Origin: Flavobacterium nitrogenifigens
GTDB taxonomy: Bacteria > Bacteroidota > Bacteroidia > Flavobacteriales > Flavobacteriaceae
Reading direction: 5' to 3'
Assembly (NCBI RefSeq): GCF_003254565.1
Contig: NZ_QJRI01000165.1
Coordinates: 45,027 to 109,026 of the forward strand
Length of the DNA: 64,000 nt
This document shows, in pieces, positions 17,731 to 26,606 of this stretch. Below the pieces are notes generated by a model that made no database searches, had not been told where the DNA came from, and saw only the letters and a program-made list of their open reading frames with translations. Numbering within the stretch: the first letter of the stretch is position 1; each line of letters begins with the position of its first letter. Made by a program: the position numbers and the translations under genes.

Positions 17731-17736
17731 GACTAT

Positions 17737-18576
17737 ATGACAACGAAAATTGCAATACAAGGTATAAAAGGATCATTTCATCATCAGGTTGTGAAAGAGT
17801 ATTTCTCTGAAAATGTGGATATTGATGAATGTTTATCTTTTGAAGAATTGATCGACAGCCTTATTGCCGGAAAATCTGATCAGGCTGTAATGGCGATCGA
17901 AAATTCAATTGCAGGGCCGATTATTCCAAATTATGCATTGATTGACAAGAACAATTTACACATAATTGGAGAGCATTATTTAAATATTCAACAGAATTTA
18001 ATGGCTTTAAAAGGTCAGAAAATTGAAGATATAAAAGAAGTTCATTCGCACCCAATGGCACTTTTGCAGTGTATGGATTTCTTGAAACAATATCCAAATA
18101 TCAAATTGGTTGAGGATAAAGATACAGCCGAAACAGCAAGAAGAATTCAAGAAAAACAGTTGACTGGAATTGCAGCAATTGCAAGTGTGACGGCTTCTGA
18201 AATGTACGATCTTGACATTATTGCACCATCGATTCAAACGATCAAAAACAATATGACACGTTTCGTAATCATTAAAAAACAAAATTCATTTTTGCCAGAA
18301 AGCGAAATCAACAGAGCCTCTGTAAAGTTTGAATTGGATCATAAAAGAGGAAGTTTAGCGGCAGTTTTAAATGTAATGAGTGATTGCAAACTGAATTTGA
18401 CAAAAATCCAGTCGCTTCCAAAAATTGAAACGCCTTGGAAATATTCATTCTTCGTAGATGTAACATTCGAGAAATACGAAGATTTTGCAAAAGCCAAAAC
18501 ATTATTAAACATCATGGCAGAATATTTTAAAGTGTTGGGAGAATATAAAAATACAAAACCTTTAAGTGAGTCTTAA
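17737..18576 (+). CDS. pheA: Prephenate dehydratase
   Basis: Converts prephenate to phenylpyruvate, the committed step of phenylalanine synthesis. It is 279 residues, monofunctional, without fused chorismate mutase. The catalytic domain starts IAIQGIKGSFHHQV, contains VMAIENSIAGPIIPNY, and ends with NNMTRFVIIKK (the TRF motif that carries the catalytic Thr). A C-terminal ACT domain (RGSLAAVLNVMSDCKLNLTK) is present; the feedback motif usually read ESRP is here IQSLPK, so Phe binding may differ. First gene of the aromatic operon, directly behind the Phe attenuator. Confidence 0.93.
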   Translation: MTTKIAIQGIKGSFHHQVVKEYFSENVDIDECLSFEELIDSLIAGKSDQAVMAIENSIAGPIIPNYALIDKNNLHIIGEHYLNIQQNLMALKGQKIEDIKEVHSHPMALLQCMDFLKQYPNIKLVEDKDTAETARRIQEKQLTGIAAIASVTASEMYDLDIIAPSIQTIKNNMTRFVIIKKQNSFLPESEINRASVKFELDHKRGSLAAVLNVMSDCKLNLTKIQSLPKIETPWKYSFFVDVTFEKYEDFAKAKTLLNIMAEYFKVLGEYKNTKPLSES

Positions 18577-18659
18577 AGTTGGAAAGTCGAAAGTCTTAAA
18601 GTCAAAAAAGAAAAAGCATATAGCCTAAGGCTTAAAGCATACAGCAAAAATTAAAAACA

Positions 18660-19805
18660 ATGATTACAACAGCAAAACGATTAGACACAGTTGAAGAATA
18701 CTACTTCTCATCAAAACTAAGAGAAGTTCGTCAGTTGATGTCTGAAGGAAAATCGATCATCAACATGGGAATTGGAAGCCCTGATTTGAGTCCGTCAAAA
18801 GCAGTAATTGAAGCAGTCGCTGCCGCAATTCAAGACGAAAACGGACATGGTTATCAAAGCTATCAGGGATTACCAGAAATGAGGCAGGCGATGGCAGATT
18901 TTTATCGTGATCAGTTTGGTGTTGAAGTGAATCCGAATAATGAGATTTTACCTCTAATGGGTTCGAAAGAAGGAATTATGCATATTTCGTTAGCCTTTTT
19001 AAATGAAGGCGATCACGTTTTGATTCCGAATCCAGGTTACCCGACTTATACTTCGGTGACCAATTTGGTTCAGGCAGTTCCGGTTTATTACGATTTAAAA
19101 GAAGAAAACGGATGGGAACCAGATTTTGAAGCTCTGGAAAAACTGGATCTTTCGAAAGTAAAAATTATGTGGTTGGGGTATCCGCACATGCCAACAGGAG
19201 CGAGAGGAAGTTTAGCGTTATTTGAAAAATTGGTTGCTTTTGCTAAAAAACACAACATATTATTGATCAACGACAATCCGTATAGTTTTGTTTTGAATGA
19301 TAATCCGATGAGTTTATTGCAAGTTGAAGGCGCTAAAGATGTGGCTTTAGAATTAAACTCTTTAAGTAAAACATTCAACATGGCAGGCTGGAGAGTCGGA
19401 ATGGTTTTAGGAAATCCTGAAATTATCGATGCAGTCCTAAAAGTAAAAAGCAACATGGACAGCGGGATGTATTACGGAATTCAGAAAGGTGCAATAGCGG
19501 CTTTGAAATGTGATAAATCATGGTTCGAAGACCAAAACAAAATTTACAGACGCCGTAGAGAATTAACGGAGAAATTAGCTGAAAAGCTAAACTGTAAAGT
19601 ATATAAAGAAGGAGTTGGTTTATTCGTTTGGGCAAAACTTCCAGAAGGAATCGAATCAGCGGAGAAGTTCATTGACGAAATATTATATGAGAAACATATT
19701 TTCATCACACCGGGAACCATTTTTGGAAGCAACGGCGAAGGATATATCAGATTCTCATTGTGTGTAAAAGAAGAAAAAGTACAAGAAGCTATTGATCGAT
19801 TTTAG
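18660..19805 (+). CDS. PLP-dependent aminotransferase class I/II (aromatic)
   Basis: A 381-residue fold-type I aminotransferase. Visible motifs are IGSPDLSPS, YQSYQGLPEMRQAMADF, LIPNPGYPTY, the PLP-binding Asp/Tyr region INDNPYSFVL, and the lysine in SLSKTFNMAGWRVGMV that forms the Schiff base. Its place between prephenate dehydratase and prephenate dehydrogenase points to transamination of phenylpyruvate and 4-hydroxyphenylpyruvate, or of prephenate itself; that substrate choice is inference from context. It is the second gene of the operon, 83 bases after pheA. Confidence 0.88.
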   Translation: MITTAKRLDTVEEYYFSSKLREVRQLMSEGKSIINMGIGSPDLSPSKAVIEAVAAAIQDENGHGYQSYQGLPEMRQAMADFYRDQFGVEVNPNNEILPLMGSKEGIMHISLAFLNEGDHVLIPNPGYPTYTSVTNLVQAVPVYYDLKEENGWEPDFEALEKLDLSKVKIMWLGYPHMPTGARGSLALFEKLVAFAKKHNILLINDNPYSFVLNDNPMSLLQVEGAKDVALELNSLSKTFNMAGWRVGMVLGNPEIIDAVLKVKSNMDSGMYYGIQKGAIAALKCDKSWFEDQNKIYRRRRELTEKLAEKLNCKVYKEGVGLFVWAKLPEGIESAEKFIDEILYEKHIFITPGTIFGSNGEGYIRFSLCVKEEKVQEAIDRF

Positions 19806-19919
19806 AGTATTGAGATTTTAGAAGCAAGAATCAAGACTTTTATCCAGATTGTCAGGCTGAGCGAAGTCGAAGCCATTTAATTGGAATTTGGAATTTTAAG
19901 ACTTGGAATTTAAAAAATT

Positions 19920-20777
19920 ATGAAAGTATACGTAATAGGAATAGGGTTAATAGGCGGTTCGATGGTGTTAGACATCAAAGGACGTTATCCTGATGCGACT
20001 ATCTTAGGAATTGACAATAACGAAAAACATTTGCAGGAAGCAATTGATCTTGGCGTTATTGATGAAGCGGGAAGCTTTGAAGATTTACAAAAAGCAGATT
20101 TTGTAATCGTTTCGGTTCCAGTAGATGTAGCGCTGACAGTTTTGCCTAAAGTTCTGGATGCAGTTGGAGACAAGACAATTGTTTTTGAAGTAGGATCGAC
20201 CAAAAAACCAATCTGTGATGTGGTGGCCAATCATCCGAAAAGGAGAAATTTTATTGCCACGCACCCAATTGCAGGAACTGAATTTTCGGGTCCATCAGCA
20301 GCAATAAGAGGTTTGTTTCAAGGAAAAACAAACATTATCTGTGAAGTCGAAAAGACTGCTTTTAAATTACAGGAAAAAGCATTAAATCTTTTTACTTCAA
20401 TTGGAATGAGAATTCGATATATGGATCCCGTTTCGCATGACAAACACATTGCTTATGTTTCGCATTTATCGCACATTAGTTCGTTTATGCTCGGAAAAAC
20501 AGTAATGGTAAAAGAAAAAGACGAACAAGATATTTTTGATATGGCGGGAAGTGGATTTGAAAGCACCGTTCGTCTGGCAAAAAGTTCACCAGCAATGTGG
20601 ACACCCATTTTTAAACAAAACAAAGAATACGTTCTGGAAACCTTAGAAGGTTATATTGCAAATTTGACTCAGTTTAGAGATTTGCTGGCAGACGACAATT
20701 ACAACGCCATTTTTGAAGAAATGGAAAGTGTAAATAAAATTAGAGAAATATTAAACGGAATAACTATAAAAAAGTAA
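19920..20777 (+). CDS. tyrA: Prephenate dehydrogenase
   Basis: Oxidises prephenate to 4-hydroxyphenylpyruvate for tyrosine synthesis, using NAD(P). It is 285 residues. The Rossmann motif is VIGIGLIGGSMVLDI at the start; other family marks are ATHPIAGTEFSGPSAA with the substrate-binding His, and HDKHIAYVSHLSHISSFML with the catalytic His region. No C-terminal ACT domain is present. It is the third gene of the aromatic operon, with DAHP synthase starting 12 bases after the stop. Confidence 0.92.
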   Translation: MKVYVIGIGLIGGSMVLDIKGRYPDATILGIDNNEKHLQEAIDLGVIDEAGSFEDLQKADFVIVSVPVDVALTVLPKVLDAVGDKTIVFEVGSTKKPICDVVANHPKRRNFIATHPIAGTEFSGPSAAIRGLFQGKTNIICEVEKTAFKLQEKALNLFTSIGMRIRYMDPVSHDKHIAYVSHLSHISSFMLGKTVMVKEKDEQDIFDMAGSGFESTVRLAKSSPAMWTPIFKQNKEYVLETLEGYIANLTQFRDLLADDNYNAIFEEMESVNKIREILNGITIKK

Positions 20778-20789
20778 ACTATAAAAACG

Positions 20790-21872
20790 ATGGAAAATAA
20801 GAAAGAAATGAGAAAGTGGTTAGAAGATTTCAATTTAAATCACCCACTTGTGATAGCTGGACCTTGTAGTGCAGAAACTGAAGATCAGGTTTTGAAAATT
20901 GCTCATGAATTGAAAGATTCAAAAGTAAGCGTTTTCAGAGCTGGAATCTGGAAACCAAGAACTCGTCCTGGAGGATTTGAGGGTGTTGGTGAAATTGGAT
21001 TAAAATGGTTGCAAAAAGCTAAAGCTGAAACTGGTTTATTAATGGGAACTGAAGTTGCAACTGCAGCTCACTGTAAACTAGCTTTAGAACATGATATCGA
21101 CGTATTATGGGTTGGTGCACGTACAACTGCAAACCCTTTCGCAGTTCAAGAAATTGCTGATACATTAAAAGGGACTGACAAAATTGTTTTGGTGAAAAAC
21201 CCTGTAAACCCAGATTTAGCTTTATGGTTAGGTGGTGTTGAGCGTTTGCACATGGCTGGAATCGAGAAATTGGGAGTTATCCACAGAGGTTTCTCTACTT
21301 ACGAAAAAACAAAATACAGAAACATTCCAGAATGGCAGATTGCTATCGAATTGCAAAATAAATTCCCTGATTTACCATTAATCATCGATCCATCTCACAT
21401 TACAGGAGATCGTAAAATGATTTTCGAAGTAACTCAAGAGGCTTTAGATTTGAACTACGATGGTATGATTATCGAAACGCATATCGATCCAGACAACGCT
21501 TGGTCTGATGCGGCACAGCAAGTTACTCCTGATGCTTTGAAACAAATCATTAAAGATTTGACTATCAGAAAAACGGACGATACTACAGATGAGTACAGCC
21601 AAAAAATGAAAAAACTAAGAGCTAACATCGACGTTTTGGATGCTAACTTATTAGAATTGTTAGGAAAACGTATGAAAGTAGCTGATGAAATTGGTCAAGT
21701 GAAAAAAGATGCTAACGTTGCGATTCTTCAAAACAACCGTTGGAACGAAATCTTAGGAAAAATGATTTTAGAAGGTGAGAAAAAAGGTCTTACTGAAGAA
21801 TTTGTTTTGAGAATGTTCAAAGCAATTCACCAAGAAAGTATTGGTCACCAAGAGAAAATTTTCAACGCATAA
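20790..21872 (+). CDS. Bifunctional DAHP synthase / chorismate mutase type II
   Basis: Two enzymes in one 360-residue chain. Residues about 1-255 form a KDO8P/class I DAHP synthase (AGPCSAETEDQVLKIAH, FRAGIWKPRTRPGGFEG, WVGARTTANPFAVQEIA, IIDPSHITGDRK), which condenses phosphoenolpyruvate and erythrose-4-phosphate. The last ~90 residues form an AroQ-type chorismate mutase (KLRANIDVLDANLLELLGKR, MKVADEIGQVKK). The order DAHP synthase-then-mutase is the Bacteroidota arrangement. As the first enzyme of the shikimate route, here under a Phe attenuator, its expression follows Phe supply. Confidence 0.94.
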   Translation: MENKKEMRKWLEDFNLNHPLVIAGPCSAETEDQVLKIAHELKDSKVSVFRAGIWKPRTRPGGFEGVGEIGLKWLQKAKAETGLLMGTEVATAAHCKLALEHDIDVLWVGARTTANPFAVQEIADTLKGTDKIVLVKNPVNPDLALWLGGVERLHMAGIEKLGVIHRGFSTYEKTKYRNIPEWQIAIELQNKFPDLPLIIDPSHITGDRKMIFEVTQEALDLNYDGMIIETHIDPDNAWSDAAQQVTPDALKQIIKDLTIRKTDDTTDEYSQKMKKLRANIDVLDANLLELLGKRMKVADEIGQVKKDANVAILQNNRWNEILGKMILEGEKKGLTEEFVLRMFKAIHQESIGHQEKIFNA

Positions 21873-21978
21873 TTTTGTTTTAAGCCATATAAGTGATATA
21901 AGTTAATTTAAGTTTATTCTAAACTTTGTCTTGAGTTTTCTTATAGCATAATATTGAAAATAGATTGTTTTTTATATT

Positions 21979-22016
21979 AAATCTCCATTGCTTTCGGGCT
22001 TTGGAGATTTTTTTTT
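21979..22016 (+). terminator. Terminator after DAHP synthase/chorismate mutase gene
   Basis: AAATCTCCA pairs with TGGAGATTT across a 14-base loop, followed by a T-run. It closes the aromatic operon. Confidence 0.75.
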
Positions 22017-22091
22017 GAAAATAAGTATTATCTTCCCAACCTTTTGATGTTTTTTGTTCTCTATAACAATATGAACCTTAATTTTTGTATC

Positions 22092-25000
22092 ATGAAATTA
22101 AAAATGTTTTCATCTATACGACACATTTTTCAACTGAATTTGAATGTATTGTTTTTCTTTCTGGTCTTTATTGGCACAAAAGCTTTTGCGCAAAGCCCTG
22201 AACTTACCGTTAAAGGGGAAGAAGCTGAGAAGGTGCGAATGAGTCAGTTGAAAGTTAATGTAAAAATCGTTGGCAATATTGCTTATACGACAGCCGAAAT
22301 GCATTTTTTTAATTCGGGTACACGACAAATGGAGGCAGAACTTATTTTTCCGCTTCCAGAAAATGTTTCGGTTTCGAGATATGCGATTGATATTAATGGG
22401 AAACTTCGTGAAGCTGTTCCAGTAAATAAAAATAAAGGGAAACAAGTCTTTGAAGCAATTGAACATCGTCGCGTAGATCCAGGCTTATTGGAAAAAGTCG
22501 ATGGAAATAACTTTAAAACCAGAATCTATCCGTTAATGCCAAATGGAGAAAGAACCGTAGTTATTGGTTATGAAGAAGAACTTTCATCTTCAGATAAAGA
22601 TAATTTGGCGTATCAGTTTTTGAGCCGTTATCCAAAAAAGTTGGATAAATTTGAAATTAATGTTTCGGTTTTAGGGGCTTCAAGTACGCCAACTGTTGCT
22701 GAAAATTCAGGAAAAGAAATTGTGTTTTCAAAATGGGATCAATCTTTTCAGGCTTCGGTTAAAAAAGAAAATTACCAGCCTGAAGAAAAATTGGTTTTTA
22801 AAATTCCGATTCAGCAAAATATTCCGAGTGTCGTAATGCAGAATGCTGGGGGACAGTATTATTTTTATGGAAATACTTTTATCGAAGGAAATAAAACCGC
22901 TAAAAAATCACCCGCCTCAATTGGTTTAATTTGGGATAATTCTTTGAGTTGTCAAAATCGTGATTTGAAGAAAGAATTGAGTTTATTGGATGCTTATTTT
23001 CAGAAGATAAAAAATACAAAAGTTACATTGTACTTTTTGAATTATACTTTTGATAAACAACAAGAATATATTATTTCTGAAGGAAATTGGTCTGCTCTAA
23101 AAGCTGTTTTAGAAAAAACAAGATACGATGGCGGAACTCGTTTTTCGCAATTGAACTTTTCAGGTCAGGATGAATATTTGTTTTTTACAGACGGATTATC
23201 ATCTTTGAGTGAAAACCTTCTGCCAAAAACAAAAAAGCCAATTTATTCTATCACCTCTTCAGTTTCTGCTGATTTTGCTTTTCTGAATTTTTCGTCAACG
23301 AAAACCGGCGGTAATTTTATCAATTTAAATCAGATAAATGCTGAAATAGCTTTGGATAAATTGACAAATACCAATTTGAAATTTTTAGGAATAAAAGAGA
23401 ATTTGACAGTCACCGATTTATTTCCGATGGAAGGAACTTCAGTTTCTGGGAATTTTAGTTTTTCGGGAATTTCACTAAATCCGAAAAATGAAATTACGTT
23501 GTTATTTGGCTATAATGAAGCTATTTTAGAGCGAAAAATAAGTTTAGATGCAACTATCCAAAATACTGCTGATATCAATGTTGAAAAACTCTGGGCACAG
23601 AAAAAAATTGCTAATCTTGAATTGCAATACACTAAAAATGCAGATGAAATTGAGATTTTAGGAAAGAAATTCGGAATTGTAACCAAAAATACGTCATTGA
23701 TTGTTCTCGAAAATGTTCGTGATTATATTATGTATGATATTTTGCCACCAGCAGAATTGCGCGAAGAATTTGATCGAATTAAAAAGCAGGAGCATGACGC
23801 TGCATTAGCGCTACAAAAGAATAATTGGGAAAGTATTGAAAGTTATTTTGGAAATATAAATGCTTGGTGGAAAAAGAATACTAAGTATAATGGACAAAAA
23901 ATAGCATCTAAATATAAGTATAATAGACAAGCTCCACCGCCACCGCCACCTCCAAATGGTAGAAATAGAGCTAGAAATATGGAAAGCAGAGTAGGATCTG
24001 AGACTATTAAAGGAGATCCTGATGCTGTTTTAACAATCGATGAACCAGTTGGAGCAGGACCAGTATCAACAGTTATTGTGGAAGATAATGCTGTATATGA
24101 TACACCTCCTCCGCCCTCTGCGCCAAAAGTGGATCAGGTAAAATTTGTAGCGCCAGTTGTAGCAAAATCGCAAGAGATTACAGAAGATCCACCAAAAATT
24201 ATTGATATAAAAGACAAAAAAGTTGGAAGTGAAGTAATTAGGGGAGATTCGGATTTTACTAAATTACAAGACACAATAACTGTAGGATACGGGACTCAAA
24301 AAAAATCTGATGTTACTGGTGCTATTGCAGAAGATACTTCAAAAAACAAAGATCTTTTGCAAGATGCAAATTTCAGTAGAGGTTATTTCGCTGGAGATTC
24401 AAAAAAGCCTTTAATTATAGTTGATGGTCAGTTTTATGAGGGTGAAGTGACCGATTTAAAATCAGATGATATCGAAACGGTAGAGGTTTTAAAAGATGCT
24501 GCAAGAATTTCTGCTTATGGTAGTTTGGGAGTAAATGGAGTTATTATTATAACAACAAAAAAGAAGTCTTCAAATAGTGGAGTTGTTCAGACAAAAAGTT
24601 GGAATCCAGATCGATTGTATTTAAAAGCACTGGCATCTGCACCAAAAGAAAAGCAATATGATTTGTATCTTGATTTAAGAAAATCGCAGGAAAGAAATCC
24701 GAGTTTTTATTTTGATGTGGCTCATTTTTTCTACAATCAGGGCGATATTAAAAAGGCATTGCTAATTGTCAGTAACATTGCTGATTTAGGTTTAGAGAAT
24801 CATCAGTTATATAAAACTTTGACTTATACTTTACGTCAGTGGAAAGATTATAATGATGCTGTGTTTACAGCAAAACAGGTTGTAAAATGGAGAGAACATG
24901 AACCACAAAGCCGTAGAGACTATGCCTTAACGCTTGAAGATACAGGAAAGTATCAAGAGGCGTTTGATGAATTGGTAAAATCACTTGAAGTAAATTATTA

Positions 25001-25487
25001 TGGAGAAATGAGTGGACAATATGAAGGGGTAGAGGATATTGTTTTAATGGATATTAACCGTTTAATGTCTGAGCATTCTGGATTAAAAACAGGAAAACTA
25101 GACAAAAAATATATTGCTAAAATGCCAGTTGACATCAGAATCATAATGAACTGGAATCAAATGGATGTCGATTTAGATTTACATGTAATTGAACCAACTG
25201 GAGAAGAATGCTATTATAGTCACACAAACACAGCAATTGGCGGTAGATTTTCAAAAGATTTTACAGAAGGTTATGGTCCAGAGCAATATTTAGTTCGAAA
25301 TGCAGTGAAAGGCAAATACCAAATTAAAAGTAACTATTTTGGAGAAACTGAATTAACCGAAAATGGTCCAGCAACTGTAATGATTGAAATTTATACTACT
25401 AAAGCTGGCAAAGTATCGAGAACTTTGAAAACAATTCAGTTAGGAAAAGTAAAAGAAAATGAGGTTTTGGCCGAAATTAATTGGTAA
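22092..25487 (+). CDS. VIT-domain surface protein with TonB-like and SusC-plug-like insert
   Basis: An exported protein of 1131 residues (start at 22092; ATG 22044 is also in frame). After the signal peptide (cleaved after KAFAQ) comes a VIT domain (about 35-165; SRYAIDINGKLREAVPV, FKTRIYPLMPNGERTVVIGY) and a vWA-like region (about 280-420) with DNSLS, a MIDAS-type DxSxS. Then an odd middle: residues about 613-722 are poly-Pro and two segments nearly identical to the TonB protein at 56327-57127, and about 725-828 resemble a SusC-type plug (TVGYGTQKKSDVTGAI, KPLIIVDGQFYEGEV, VEVLKDAARISAYG, NGVIIITTKK). A TPR-like helical part follows, and the end (about 1010-1100) is a DUF2135-like beta domain. 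It has no beta-barrel. Role unknown; likely surface or periplasmic. Confidence 0.85.
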   Translation: MKLKMFSSIRHIFQLNLNVLFFFLVFIGTKAFAQSPELTVKGEEAEKVRMSQLKVNVKIVGNIAYTTAEMHFFNSGTRQMEAELIFPLPENVSVSRYAIDINGKLREAVPVNKNKGKQVFEAIEHRRVDPGLLEKVDGNNFKTRIYPLMPNGERTVVIGYEEELSSSDKDNLAYQFLSRYPKKLDKFEINVSVLGASSTPTVAENSGKEIVFSKWDQSFQASVKKENYQPEEKLVFKIPIQQNIPSVVMQNAGGQYYFYGNTFIEGNKTAKKSPASIGLIWDNSLSCQNRDLKKELSLLDAYFQKIKNTKVTLYFLNYTFDKQQEYIISEGNWSALKAVLEKTRYDGGTRFSQLNFSGQDEYLFFTDGLSSLSENLLPKTKKPIYSITSSVSADFAFLNFSSTKTGGNFINLNQINAEIALDKLTNTNLKFLGIKENLTVTDLFPMEGTSVSGNFSFSGISLNPKNEITLLFGYNEAILERKISLDATIQNTADINVEKLWAQKKIANLELQYTKNADEIEILGKKFGIVTKNTSLIVLENVRDYIMYDILPPAELREEFDRIKKQEHDAALALQKNNWESIESYFGNINAWWKKNTKYNGQKIASKYKYNRQAPPPPPPPNGRNRARNMESRVGSETIKGDPDAVLTIDEPVGAGPVSTVIVEDNAVYDTPPPPSAPKVDQVKFVAPVVAKSQEITEDPPKIIDIKDKKVGSEVIRGDSDFTKLQDTITVGYGTQKKSDVTGAIAEDTSKNKDLLQDANFSRGYFAGDSKKPLIIVDGQFYEGEVTDLKSDDIETVEVLKDAARISAYGSLGVNGVIIITTKKKSSNSGVVQTKSWNPDRLYLKALASAPKEKQYDLYLDLRKSQERNPSFYFDVAHFFYNQGDIKKALLIVSNIADLGLENHQLYKTLTYTLRQWKDYNDAVFTAKQVVKWREHEPQSRRDYALTLEDTGKYQEAFDELVKSLEVNYYGEMSGQYEGVEDIVLMDINRLMSEHSGLKTGKLDKKYIAKMPVDIRIIMNWNQMDVDLDLHVIEPTGEECYYSHTNTAIGGRFSKDFTEGYGPEQYLVRNAVKGKYQIKSNYFGETELTENGPATVMIEIYTTKAGKVSRTLKTIQLGKVKENEVLAEINW

Positions 25488-25519
25488 AATTCAGAAATCC
25501 AAAGTTTAGATTTCAAATT

Positions 25520-25578
25520 TAAAAGGCGAAGTTGCGTTGTTCAATTCTAAAAAACGTAATTTTGCCTTTTATTTTTTT
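25520..25578 (+). terminator. Hairpin terminator after VIT-domain gene
   Basis: AAAAGGC(G)AA and its partner TTTTGCCTTTT flank a short AT-rich loop and are followed by a T-run. It lies about 30 bases past the stop. Confidence 0.55.
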
Positions 25579-25628
25579 AGGTTAAAAAAGCAATCTAAAA
25601 TTTAAAATCAGCAATCTAAAATTAAAGA

Positions 25629-26606
25629 ATGACAGGAACCGTTTATAAATCTACAGGAAGCTGGTACACCGTAAAATCTGAAAAAGGAGATTTTATAGAA
25701 TGCCGTATGAAAGGGAAATTTAGAATGAAAGGTATAAAAAGTACCAATCCAATTGCTGTAGGCGATATAGTCGATTATGAATTAGAAGAAACTTCTGATG
25801 CTGTTACGGGAATGATTCATAATATCCACGAAAGAAAAAACTATATCGTTCGTAAATCGGTTAACTTGTCTAAGCAGATTCATATTATTGCTTCCAATAT
25901 TGATCAGGTTTTTTTATTGGTTACAATTGATAATCCGCCAACAACTACAAGTTTTATTGACCGTTTTTTGGTTACTGCCGAAGCTTACGGAATTGAAGCT
26001 ATTTTGATTTTTAATAAAATTGATACTTTAAATGATCAGACTTTAGATGATCAGCTTTATTTGCAACACATTTATCAAGAAATTGGATATAAGTGTTTGA
26101 GAATTTCTTCGACAGAAAATAAAGGTGTTGACAAATTGAAAGAAATGATGATCGGGAAAGTAAGTATGTTTTCTGGACATTCTGGAGTTGGAAAATCAAC
26201 TTTGGTCAATGCCATGGAACCTAGTCTTCATTTAAAAACAACAGTAATTTCAGAACAAAGTAAGCAAGGACAACATACTACAACTTTTGCAGAAATGTAC
26301 GACTTGTCTTTTGATGCTCGAATTATTGATACTCCAGGAATTAAAGGTTTCGGAATCGTTGATATGGAGCCAACAGAAATCACTGATTATTTTCCAGAAT
26401 TCTTCAGATTGAAAGATCAATGTAAGTTTAACAACTGTTTACACAAAGAAGAACCGCATTGTGCCATAAAAGCAGCATTGGAAAAAGATGAAATTGCTTG
26501 GTCACGCTACAACAGTTATCTTAAAATCCTTGAAGGTGATGATGAGCACTATCGTACTGATACGTATGGTGAAGATCGTGCAGCGAGTGATGAAACACGT
26601 AAATAA
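25629..26606 (+). CDS. rsgA: Ribosome small subunit-dependent GTPase A
   Basis: A 325-residue circularly permuted GTPase that helps mature the 30S subunit. An N-terminal OB-fold (residues 1-70, GTVYKSTGSWYTVKSEKG) precedes the GTPase core, whose motifs run in permuted order: G4 FNKIDTL, then G1 GHSGVGKSTLVN, G2 region QHTTTF and G3 DTPGIKGFG. The C-terminal zinc knuckle is CKFNNCLHKEEPHCAIK. Length and all motifs are normal for the family. Its last codon lies at the left end of the inverted repeat that frames the next gene. Confidence 0.95.
   Translation: MTGTVYKSTGSWYTVKSEKGDFIECRMKGKFRMKGIKSTNPIAVGDIVDYELEETSDAVTGMIHNIHERKNYIVRKSVNLSKQIHIIASNIDQVFLLVTIDNPPTTTSFIDRFLVTAEAYGIEAILIFNKIDTLNDQTLDDQLYLQHIYQEIGYKCLRISSTENKGVDKLKEMMIGKVSMFSGHSGVGKSTLVNAMEPSLHLKTTVISEQSKQGQHTTTFAEMYDLSFDARIIDTPGIKGFGIVDMEPTEITDYFPEFFRLKDQCKFNNCLHKEEPHCAIKAALEKDEIAWSRYNSYLKILEGDDEHYRTDTYGEDRAASDETRK

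Noticed and set aside
17529..17736. T-box or riboswitch instead of an attenuator upstream of pheA
   Set aside because: No T-box specifier/antiterminator bulge sequence is visible, while a Phe-rich leader and two mutually exclusive stems explain the region.
19088..19456. 122-codon minus-strand frame inside the aminotransferase gene
   Set aside because: Long but antisense to PLP-enzyme motifs, with no recognisable domain.
22092..25487. Possible frameshift or assembly join explaining the VIT-TonB-plug chimera
   Set aside because: The frame is open over the whole 3.4 kb, codon use stays alike, and the protein continues with TPR-like and DUF2135-like parts after the insert, so a simple join is unlikely; strain comparison could still change this.
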